DNA from: Methanomicrobiales archaeon
Lineage (GTDB): Archaea > Halobacteriota > Methanomicrobia > Methanomicrobiales > Methanoculleaceae
Reading direction: 5' to 3'
Assembly: GCA_012510335.1 (NCBI GenBank)
Contig: JAAZIF010000322.1
Location: forward strand, 1-5,934
DNA: 5,934 nt
The position numbers were made by a program, and so were the translations under genes. Positions 1 through 5,755 of the stretch are shown in pieces (within the stretch, counting starts at the first letter, position 1; each line of letters begins with the position of its first letter). The notes under the pieces were generated by a model that was not told where the DNA came from, ran no database searches, and saw nothing but the letters and a program-made list of their open reading frames with translations.

Positions 1-9
1 AAACAGTTA

Positions 10-83
10 TGGGCTCGGCCGGATTCGAACCGGCGGTCTCCGCCATGTCAAGGCGACGTCATAACCAGCTAGACCACGAGCCC
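10..83 (-). tRNA. tRNA-Val, anticodon GAC
   Basis: This is a complete 74-nt cloverleaf read on the minus strand. The acceptor stem GGGCTCG pairs with CGAGCCC (7 of 7). The D arm holds the AGCTGGTTA loop. The anticodon stem TCGCC/GGCGG contains one wobble pair. The anticodon loop TTGACAT places GAC at plus-strand positions 47-49 (read as gtc). The variable loop is the 5-nt AGACC, and the T arm is GCCGG-TTCGAAT-CCGGC. The discriminator is A at position 10, and A35, C36 and A73 fit valine identity. The codon read is GUC (and GUU by wobble). CCA is not encoded: the next bases on the strand are TAA, so it must be added after transcription. There is no intron in the anticodon loop. The gene lies downstream of serA on the same strand but has its own TATA-like element, so it is probably transcribed separately. 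Confidence 0.97.
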
Positions 84-111
84 GTATGCTTAACAAATTT
101 GGTGCTCCCGG

Positions 112-119
112 TATTAAAT
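112..119 (-). promoter_or_regulatory. TATA box for tRNA-Val
   Basis: The minus strand reads ATTTAATA here, close to the archaeal TATA consensus (TTTAWATA), in an otherwise GC-rich stretch. Its centre is about 26 nt upstream of position 89, a purine inside AGCATAC, which would be the start site and leave a 5' leader of about 6 nt for RNase P to remove before the mature end at 83. The spacing is right for TBP/TFB-dependent initiation. The box is flanked by two copies of CCGGGAG 21 bp apart. The assignment is by motif and spacing only. Confidence 0.6.
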
Positions 120-145
120 TATTCTCTCCCGGGCCGGCATGCATC

Positions 146-151
146 AAAAAA
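146..151 (-). terminator. T-tract terminator after serA
   Basis: The minus-strand transcript of serA runs into TTTTTT 14 nt after its TGA stop (stop at 168-166, T-run at 151-146). Archaeal RNA polymerase terminates at short U-tracts without needing a hairpin, and none is evident here. The tract lies between the serA stop and the tRNA promoter, where a terminator separating the two units is expected. The bases just before it match the tail of 16S rRNA (see findings). Confidence 0.5.
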
Positions 152-165
152 CAGGAGGTGATCGA

Positions 166-1761
166 TCAGATCGCGGCGTGCTTTGCCGTCTGGATACCAT
201 CGATCGTCCGGATCTCCTCCATCGCATCGGCCGGCACCGCAGAGTCGACGGTGAGGACCATCAACGCCTCCTCGCCGGGCCTGTGCCGGCCGACCTGCAT
301 CCCGGCGATGTTCACGTTCGCCCGGCCGAGGATCGTCGCCGCCTTGCCGATGACACCCGGTTTATCGATGTGGCGCGATATAACCACGTGGCCGGTCGGG
401 GTCAGGTCGGTCATGTACCCGCCGATGTTCACGATCCGCACCCGGTTCGGGGCGGAGACGTTGCCGCTCACCGACTCGGTCATCCGGTCGGTCGTCGCGG
501 AGATTGTGATGAGGTTGCGGAAACCGTGCGCCTCCTCTGTGGTGGTCTCGCTCACCCGGATGCCGCGCTCCTTTGCGACGAACTCCGCGTTCACGATGTT
601 AACCGGCACCTGCAGTATCGGATCCAAAAGACCCTTCAGGACGACGCGGGTGATGAACTTCGTATTCGGCACCTGGGCGATCTCGCCGCCGTAGGTGACA
701 TCGATCGACTCAAGGCGCCCCTCGATGAGCTGGATGAGCAGGCTCCCCATCTTCTGCGCGAGCAGCGCATAGGGCTCGATAAGCGCCTGCTGATCGGCGG
801 GAACCATCGGCGCGTTCACCACGTACTTCGCCGGCCCGCCCGAAAGAACGCTGATACACTGGTTCGCAACCGAGACCGCTACGTTCATCTGCGCCTCGAC
901 CGTGCTCGCCCCGAGATGCGGGGTGACGATCACCCGGTCAAGCCCGAGTAGCGGGGAGTCGGTCGGTGGTTCAGACTCAAAGACATCCACCGCAGCGCCG
1001 GCGACCTTGCCGCTAGCGATCCCATCCGCTAGCGCCCTCTCATCGATGATCCCGCCGCGGGCGCAGTTGATCAACCGGACACCGTCCTTCATGGTGGCGA
1101 TAGACTTCGCGTTGATCATATGGCGCGTCTCCTTGATCAGCGGCGTATGGACCGTGATAACATCGGCCCTCCGGAAGAGGTCGTCGAGCGAGACCAGCTC
1201 AACACCGAGGTTTGCCGCCCTCTCCTTGCTTATGAAGGGGTCGTATGCGATGCACTTCATCTCCATCGCCCGGGCGCGCTTCGCAACCTCATTACCTATA
1301 CGCCCAAGCCCCACGATGCCGAGGATCTTCTCGTTGAGTTCGACTCCCATGAACTTAGAGCGCTTCCACTCGCCCCTCTTGAGGGACGCGCTCGCCTGGG
1401 GGATGTTGCGCGCGAGTGAGAGCATCATCGCCATCGTGTGCTCCGTTGCCGCCAGGGTGTTTCCTTCGGGAGCATTGGCAACGACGATACCCCTGCGCGT
1501 CGCCGCATCGATATCGATATTATCCACCCCGGCACCGGCACGGCCGATGAACTTCAGCCTCGATCCCGCATCGATTACACGCGCCGTCACCTCGGTGCCC
1601 GAGCGCACCAGCAGCGCATCGTACCCGCCGATGACAGCAACGAGCCGATCCTCGGTCAGCCCGGTATTGATATCCACGTCGCAGAATTCCTTAAGGATGT
1701 CAAGCCCTTCCTCTGCCAGCGGGTCGCTGACAAGCACTCTGTATCTCACAGTTGAACCCAT
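166..1761 (-). CDS. serA: D-3-phosphoglycerate dehydrogenase (long, ACT-containing type)
   Basis: SerA oxidises 3-phosphoglycerate to 3-phosphohydroxypyruvate with NAD, the first step of phosphorylated serine synthesis, in the cytoplasm. The 531 residues match the long family form (about 525-530 aa). Residues 1 to about 105 and 290-310 form the substrate-binding domain. The Rossmann domain carries GLGRIG at 151-156 and the NAD-ribose Asp at D174. The catalytic set is complete: R235 in NCARGG, E264 in FESEPP and H282 in TPHLGAST. Residues about 315-440 are the ASB (intervening) domain. Residues about 457-531 are an ACT domain with HIDKPGVIG and NIAGMQVGR, the usual serine-feedback site, so end-product inhibition is likely but inferred. 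ATG at 1761 has no clear ribosome-binding site. In-frame GTG at 1749 (giving MRYRVLVSDPL) or at 1737, the latter preceded by TGTGA, would align better with family N termini. The gene is divergent from ppsA, whose PEP product feeds towards its substrate. Confidence 0.96.
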   Translation of the reverse strand: MGSTVRYRVLVSDPLAEEGLDILKEFCDVDINTGLTEDRLVAVIGGYDALLVRSGTEVTARVIDAGSRLKFIGRAGAGVDNIDIDAATRRGIVVANAPEGNTLAATEHTMAMMLSLARNIPQASASLKRGEWKRSKFMGVELNEKILGIVGLGRIGNEVAKRARAMEMKCIAYDPFISKERAANLGVELVSLDDLFRRADVITVHTPLIKETRHMINAKSIATMKDGVRLINCARGGIIDERALADGIASGKVAGAAVDVFESEPPTDSPLLGLDRVIVTPHLGASTVEAQMNVAVSVANQCISVLSGGPAKYVVNAPMVPADQQALIEPYALLAQKMGSLLIQLIEGRLESIDVTYGGEIAQVPNTKFITRVVLKGLLDPILQVPVNIVNAEFVAKERGIRVSETTTEEAHGFRNLITISATTDRMTESVSGNVSAPNRVRIVNIGGYMTDLTPTGHVVISRHIDKPGVIGKAATILGRANVNIAGMQVGRHRPGEEALMVLTVDSAVPADAMEEIRTIDGIQTAKHAAI

Positions 1762-1829
1762 ATCTGGTTTGACACCATCTGTATTGATGCTTTTTCTTCC
1801 GAAATCTTTTATGGAATGGTGAGAAGTAT
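1762..1829. promoter_or_regulatory. Divergent serA/ppsA promoter region
   Basis: This 68-bp non-coding gap lies between the divergent starts of serA and ppsA and is AT-richer than either gene. Its best core element is CTTTTATG at 1806-1813, preceded on the plus strand by CGAAAT (1800-1805), which resembles a TFB recognition element and suggests orientation towards ppsA. Initiation about 25 nt downstream would fall near 1834, past the first ppsA ATG (1830). Read in the other direction (CATAAAAG), the same element would start serA near 1785, a leader of about 24 nt. A T-run lies at 1791-1795. A short inverted repeat TGGT-N5-ACCA lies at 1765-1777. No known regulator site is recognised. Which gene uses which element cannot be decided by reading. 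Confidence 0.45.
1818..1823 (+). promoter_or_regulatory. Shine-Dalgarno site of ppsA
   Basis: GGTGAG is a match to the complement of the archaeal 16S rRNA tail (AUCACCUCC) and ends 6 nt before ATG 1830. This supports that start over ATG 1845, which would lie 21 nt away and has only a weak GGTGC at 1836-1840. Confidence 0.65.
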
Positions 1830-4121
1830 ATGTGTGGTGCGAGCATGAAGGAAATGCCCAACGTTCTGTGGCTTGAGGAAATAAAAAAGGAAGATCTCAT
1901 CTCCGTAGGTGGAAAGGGAGCATCTCTGGGCGAGATGGCCTCCCTCGGCCTCCCTGTGCCGAAGGCGTTTGCAGTGACCGCCCAGGCATTCCGCAGGTTC
2001 CTGATCGAGGAGGGGATCGAGGATAAGATCTTTCACAGGCTGGAGCGCCTGGATGTCGATGATAATGATGCCCTGGAGTCAGTCTCCAGGGAGGTGCAGG
2101 ATATAGTCCTGAGCGTCGGGATCCCTGACTATATAAGGGAGGATATCATCGATGCGTACGCCCGGATGGGGGACGGTGGGGAGGTCGTCGCCGTCCGGTC
2201 GAGCGCCACCGCCGAAGATCTCCCCGAGGCCAGTTTTGCCGGACAACAGGAGACGTTCCTCAACGTCCTCGGCAATGATGACCTCCTTGAGGCGGTCCAG
2301 CGGTGCTGGGCCTCGCTCTATGGCGCCCGGGCCATATACTACCGGGCAAAGCAGGGGTTTGACGACCGGAGCGTAAACATCGCCGTCATCGTGCAGGATC
2401 TCATCCGGTCTGAGAAATCCGGCGTTATGTTCACCTCTCATCCCGTAACCGGCGAGCCCCTTACGATCGTCGAGGGATCCTGGGGTCTCGGCGAAGCCGT
2501 CGTCTCCGGGAGCGTGTCGCCTGACAACTACGTCTTTGACCTGCGCTCCGGGCGCGTGGTCGATAGCCTGATCGCCGAGAAGGAGATCATGATCGTGCCG
2601 GAGGGCGAGCGAGGTGTAAAGACCGTCAAACTCTCTCCCGAGGAGCGCATCGCCCCGGTCCTCTCGGACGATGAGGTGGCGCGCCTCGCCGCGTTTGGAA
2701 AGATCGCGGAGGATCACTATGGCGTTCCGCAGGATGTCGAGTGGGCTATCGTCGGGAGCGAGATCTTCATCCTCCAGTCCCGGCCCATCACGACCATCAG
2801 GCGGCCGGATATCCCCCGTGCCGGTGCAAAACCCGCATCCACGCTCGGTGTGGTGCTGCTTGAAGGCCAGGGCGCCTCCCCCGGGATTGCGAGCGGCCGG
2901 GTCGTGATCGTCCGTGACGTCCGGGACACGAGCACGATCAAGGAAGGCGACATCCTGGTAACCCGGATGACCAACCCCGACATGGTGCCGGCGATGCGCC
3001 GGGTCAGGGCCATCGTGACCGATGAGGGCGGCATGACCTGCCACGCGGCGATCGTGAGCCGGGAACTCGGGACGCCTGCGGTTGTCGGAACCAAGAAAGC
3101 GACAAAGACCCTGAGGGATGGGCAGGTCATCACCGTCGATGGAGAGAAGGGCACCATCTACGAGGGAGCGGTCGAGGTTCCGGCCCCGGCGGCACCGACA
3201 GCAGTCGTTGCTGCAGCGGCCCCCATGATCACCGGCACGCTCGTAAAGGTGAACGTCTCCCTGCCTGAGGCTGCGGTGCGCGCCGCTGCCACCGGAGCCG
3301 ACGGCGTCGGCCTTCTGCGGATCGAACACCTCATACTCGGCCTCGCTAAAACACCGGGCTGGTACGTCGAGCACGGTGAAGAGGAGACGTTCATCAGCGA
3401 ACTCTACAGCGGCATCAAGACGGTGCTCGACGCCTTCCCTGGAAAGCCCGTCTGGGTGCGGACCCTGGATGCCCCGACGGATGAGTTCAGGGGCATGGAG
3501 GGCGGTGAGGCAGAACCGCTCGAACACAACCCGATGCTCGGGTGGCGCGGCATCCGCCGGGATCTCAAGAGCCCGGAGCAGTTCCGGATGCAGGTCGAGG
3601 CGTTCAAGCGGCTCTGGGCCGCAGGCTACAGCAACTTCGGCGTCATGTTCCCGCTCGTAAACCACCCGGCCGAGTTCGTCCAGGCGCGGGCGATGATGAA
3701 AGAGTGGGGGGTCGACGTCGAGAACGTGACCCTCGGCGTCATGGTCGAGGTTCCGAGCAGCGCTATACTCATCGAGGACTTCATCAAGGCCGGGATCAGG
3801 TTTGCCTCGTTCGGGACGAACGACCTCGTCCAGTACACGCTCGCGATCGACCGGAACAACGAGCATGTCGCGGATATGTACGATCCCGAGCACCCTGCGG
3901 TGCTCAGGCTGATCGCTCACGCCATCAAAGCCTGCCGCGAGCACGGGATCGAGTGCTCGATCTGCGGTCAGGCCGGTTCCGATCCCGATATGGTTGCGTG
4001 GCTCGTCGGGCAGGGCATCACAAGCGTATCGGCAAACATCGATGCGGTCGTGCGCATCCGTGAAGCCGTAGCGCGAAAAGAGCAACAGATCCTCCTTGAT
4101 GCGGCGAGAAGAAATGCGTGA
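1830..4121 (+). CDS. ppsA: Phosphoenolpyruvate synthase (pyruvate, water dikinase)
   Basis: PpsA converts pyruvate, ATP and water to PEP, AMP and phosphate. In methanogens this carries carbon from acetyl-CoA-derived pyruvate into gluconeogenesis. All three domains of the 763-aa protein are present. The ATP-grasp nucleotide-binding part (about 10-325) has VGGKGASLGEM (24-36), VRSSATAEDLP (122-132) and the closing ILQSRPIT (314-321). The swivelling phosphohistidine domain (about 345-450) has GGMTCHAAIVSREL at 400-413 with catalytic H405. An Ala/Pro-rich linker follows (about 450-466). The PEP/pyruvate TIM barrel has LLRIEH (495-500), RTLD (544-547), NPMLGWRG (567-574), metal ligand E640, GTND (662-665, D665) and the catalytic Cys C712 in SICGQAG. 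No intein interrupts the motifs. T403 next to H405 is the residue targeted by bacterial PEP-synthase regulators, but no such regulator is in view. It leads the plus-strand operon. ATG 1845 is an alternative start losing five residues. Confidence 0.96.
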   Translation: MCGASMKEMPNVLWLEEIKKEDLISVGGKGASLGEMASLGLPVPKAFAVTAQAFRRFLIEEGIEDKIFHRLERLDVDDNDALESVSREVQDIVLSVGIPDYIREDIIDAYARMGDGGEVVAVRSSATAEDLPEASFAGQQETFLNVLGNDDLLEAVQRCWASLYGARAIYYRAKQGFDDRSVNIAVIVQDLIRSEKSGVMFTSHPVTGEPLTIVEGSWGLGEAVVSGSVSPDNYVFDLRSGRVVDSLIAEKEIMIVPEGERGVKTVKLSPEERIAPVLSDDEVARLAAFGKIAEDHYGVPQDVEWAIVGSEIFILQSRPITTIRRPDIPRAGAKPASTLGVVLLEGQGASPGIASGRVVIVRDVRDTSTIKEGDILVTRMTNPDMVPAMRRVRAIVTDEGGMTCHAAIVSRELGTPAVVGTKKATKTLRDGQVITVDGEKGTIYEGAVEVPAPAAPTAVVAAAAPMITGTLVKVNVSLPEAAVRAAATGADGVGLLRIEHLILGLAKTPGWYVEHGEEETFISELYSGIKTVLDAFPGKPVWVRTLDAPTDEFRGMEGGEAEPLEHNPMLGWRGIRRDLKSPEQFRMQVEAFKRLWAAGYSNFGVMFPLVNHPAEFVQARAMMKEWGVDVENVTLGVMVEVPSSAILIEDFIKAGIRFASFGTNDLVQYTLAIDRNNEHVADMYDPEHPAVLRLIAHAIKACREHGIECSICGQAGSDPDMVAWLVGQGITSVSANIDAVVRIREAVARKEQQILLDAARRNA

Positions 4122-5211
4122 AGTCGGGTGTTCTGAAGAGGAACTCTTCTCTTTCCTCTCTCGCGCGCGAGCGAAGGATATCGGCTACCGGAATATACTG
4201 AGTTCGATGTGTACGCCGCCCCACCCGGTCGCATTAAGGGCGCACGCCATGTTCCTCGAGACGAACCTCGGCGATCCCGGGCTCTTCCCCGGGACGGCTG
4301 CGCTTGAGGATCTTCTCATCAGGAGGCTCGGCGCGCTTATGCACCATACGCTCGCGGACGGGTATGCGACCTCGGGCGGGACCGAGTCTAACATCCAGGC
4401 GCTCCGGATCGCAAAGAAGAGGAAGCCCACAGGGTTCCCGAACGTGATTATCCCGGAGTCAGGTCATTTCTCGTTCATGAAAGCCTCTGATATACTGGGG
4501 ATCGAGATACGGACGGTGCCACTCGACGCGGAGTTCCGGATGGATGCCGGCGCAATCGAGGAACTCGTGGATAGAGACACGGTCGCTCTCATCGGCGTCG
4601 CCGGGACGACCGAGTACGGGGTGGTTGACCCAATAGCCCCCCTCTCGGATATGGCCCTGGACAGGGATATCTTCCTTCATGTCGACGCCGCCTTCGGGGG
4701 AATGGTGGTGCCGTTCCTCGACCGGCCGGTCCCATTCGACTTCCGGCTCCCGGGTGTCGACTCCATATCCATCGACCCTCACAAGATGGGGATGAGCACC
4801 ATCCCGGCGGGATGCCTCCTCGTCCGGGATCCGGAGTACTTATCATGCCTCAACGTGGATACGCCCTACCTGACCGTGAAGCAGGAATGCACCCTCGCCG
4901 GAACCCGGCCCGGGGCATCGGTTGCGGCCGCCGTCGCCGTCCTCGAGTACCTGGGGATGGACGGCATGCGGGCGGTGGTCGCCGGATGCATGGAGAATAC
5001 CCGGAGGCTGATCGAGGGTATGGAGACACTCGGATACCCGCGCGCGGTGACGCCGGACGTCAACGTGGCGACGTTCTCCTGCGACCACACACCTGCCGGC
5101 TGGCAGGTCTCGAGAACCCGGGCCGGGCATATGCGGATAGTCTGCATGCCCCACGTCAACCGCGATCTCGTCGAGGCGTTTCTTGAGGATATGGGTGATA
5201 TGGATGCTTGA
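4114..5211 (+). CDS. mfnA: L-tyrosine/L-aspartate decarboxylase MfnA
   Basis: MfnA is a pyridoxal-phosphate group II decarboxylase. In methanogens it makes tyramine from tyrosine for methanofuran, and homologues also make beta-alanine from aspartate for coenzyme A. Sequence reading alone does not separate the two activities. Counting from M1 at 4114 (365 aa), the signature SSMCTPPHP lies at 30-38, ETNLGDPGLFPGT at 49-61, TSGGTESN at 87-93, the PLP-stacking His at H118 (ESGHFSF), the PLP-pyridine Asp at D191 (HVDAAFGG), the Schiff-base Lys at K224 (SIDPHKMG), and the GTRPG loop near 263-267. The length is close to family members, some of which carry longer N termini. I chose ATG 4114 because GGCGAG (4103-4108) sits 5 nt before it and MREVGCSEEELF fits the family. 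Upstream TTG 4096 and ATG 4099 are in frame but lack a site. The gene overlaps the ppsA stop by 8 nt (ATGCGTGA), implying translational coupling. Confidence 0.93.
   Translation: MREVGCSEEELFSFLSRARAKDIGYRNILSSMCTPPHPVALRAHAMFLETNLGDPGLFPGTAALEDLLIRRLGALMHHTLADGYATSGGTESNIQALRIAKKRKPTGFPNVIIPESGHFSFMKASDILGIEIRTVPLDAEFRMDAGAIEELVDRDTVALIGVAGTTEYGVVDPIAPLSDMALDRDIFLHVDAAFGGMVVPFLDRPVPFDFRLPGVDSISIDPHKMGMSTIPAGCLLVRDPEYLSCLNVDTPYLTVKQECTLAGTRPGASVAAAVAVLEYLGMDGMRAVVAGCMENTRRLIEGMETLGYPRAVTPDVNVATFSCDHTPAGWQVSRTRAGHMRIVCMPHVNRDLVEAFLEDMGDMDA
5194..5199 (+). promoter_or_regulatory. Shine-Dalgarno site of hpt
   Basis: GGTGAT is a perfect complement to the AUCACC of the 16S rRNA tail, lying inside the last codons of mfnA and ending 4 nt before ATG 5204. 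It fixes the hpt start at 5204 rather than the in-frame ATG at 5183, which would add seven residues (MRIWVIW) that are only the mfnA tail read in another frame. Confidence 0.8.
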
Positions 5212-5755
5212 GCGATTGGTAGATTCGCTGGAGACCTCCCCGGTCATGCAGCGCGGGGAGTACAGCTACTTCATCAACCCGATAACCGACGGGGTGCCGC
5301 TCGTTGAACCGGCGATCCTCCGGGAGGTCGGGTGCGCCATGGTGCGGACCCTTGACCTCAAAGACGTCGACAAGATCGTCGTCTGCGAGGCTATGGGGAT
5401 CCACATCGGCGTCGCGCTATCGATGATGACCGATATCCCGATGGTCATCGTCAGGAAACGTTCCTACAACCTGCCCGGGGAGGTTGCGGTACACCAGACC
5501 ACCGGCTACTCGAAGGGGGAACTCTATTTAAATGGTGTCAGCGCGGGCGACCGCGTCGTGATCATCGACGATGTATTCAGCACCGGGGGGACGCTCCGCG
5601 CCCTTATAAGCGCGATAGAGCAGGTCGGTGCTGAGATCGTCGATATCTGCATTGTCATATCCCGGGGCGATGCCGATATCGGCCGGCCGTATAAGACCCT
5701 GGTACGGATCGATGTCTCCGATGGCCGGGTGCATGTCGTTGATACCTGTATCTGA
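5204..5755 (+). CDS. hpt: Hypoxanthine/guanine phosphoribosyltransferase, archaeal type
   Basis: Hpt joins hypoxanthine (and usually guanine) to PRPP, giving IMP or GMP and pyrophosphate, which is purine salvage in the cytoplasm. The 183-aa product closely resembles the Methanocaldococcus jannaschii protein MJ1655 (about 186 aa, from memory) along its whole length. Shared blocks include the N-terminal YSYFINPITDGVPLVEP (about 21-37), EAMGI (62-66), RKRSYNLPGE (84-93), TTGYSKGELYLNG (99-111) and the PRPP-binding loop VVIIDDVFSTGGTL at 118-131, with the paired acidic residues D122-D123. This is the archaeal HGPRTase group, which resembles adenine phosphoribosyltransferases in sequence, so an automatic label of apt would be a plausible error. 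The start overlaps the mfnA stop by 8 nt (ATGCTTGA) with a perfect ribosome-binding site. It probably shares the ppsA transcript. Confidence 0.92.
   Translation: MLERLVDSLETSPVMQRGEYSYFINPITDGVPLVEPAILREVGCAMVRTLDLKDVDKIVVCEAMGIHIGVALSMMTDIPMVIVRKRSYNLPGEVAVHQTTGYSKGELYLNGVSAGDRVVIIDDVFSTGGTLRALISAIEQVGAEIVDICIVISRGDADIGRPYKTLVRIDVSDGRVHVVDTCI

Noticed and set aside
10..83. Reading the tRNA as tRNA-Asp because gtc appears on the plus strand
   Set aside because: The gene is on the minus strand, where the anticodon loop TTGACAT gives anticodon GAC, which is valine.
159..168. Perfect 10-bp palindrome TGATCGATCA over the serA stop codon
   Set aside because: Short, cannot form a useful hairpin with a loop, and similar GATC/CGAT-rich palindromes are common in this composition.
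139..951. Plus-strand open frame of 270 codons opposite serA, with AGGAGGTGAT near its start
   Set aside because: It is antisense to a complete SerA reading frame with all catalytic motifs. Its composition is Arg/Asp/His-rich, typical of GC-rich shadow frames. The ribosome-binding-like site lies inside the frame and 15 nt from the next GTG.
902..1822. Plus-strand open frame of 306 codons opposite the serA 5' half and the divergent promoter
   Set aside because: Ser/Pro/Arg-rich product without recognisable motif; it runs antisense through the SerA NAD-binding domain.
3542..4063. Plus-strand open frame of 173 codons overlapping ppsA in another frame
   Set aside because: Arg-rich out-of-frame shadow within the conserved PEP-binding barrel.
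2079..4085. Minus-strand open frame of 668 codons opposite ppsA
   Set aside because: Long only because the complementary frame of GC-rich codons has few stops. The product is Asp/Arg/His-rich with no known domain, while the opposite strand encodes an intact PpsA.
4096..4113. Longer mfnA N terminus from TTG 4096 or ATG 4099
   Set aside because: No ribosome-binding site at a suitable distance. The added residues MMRREE are not typical of the family, and ATG 4114 has GGCGAG 5 nt upstream.
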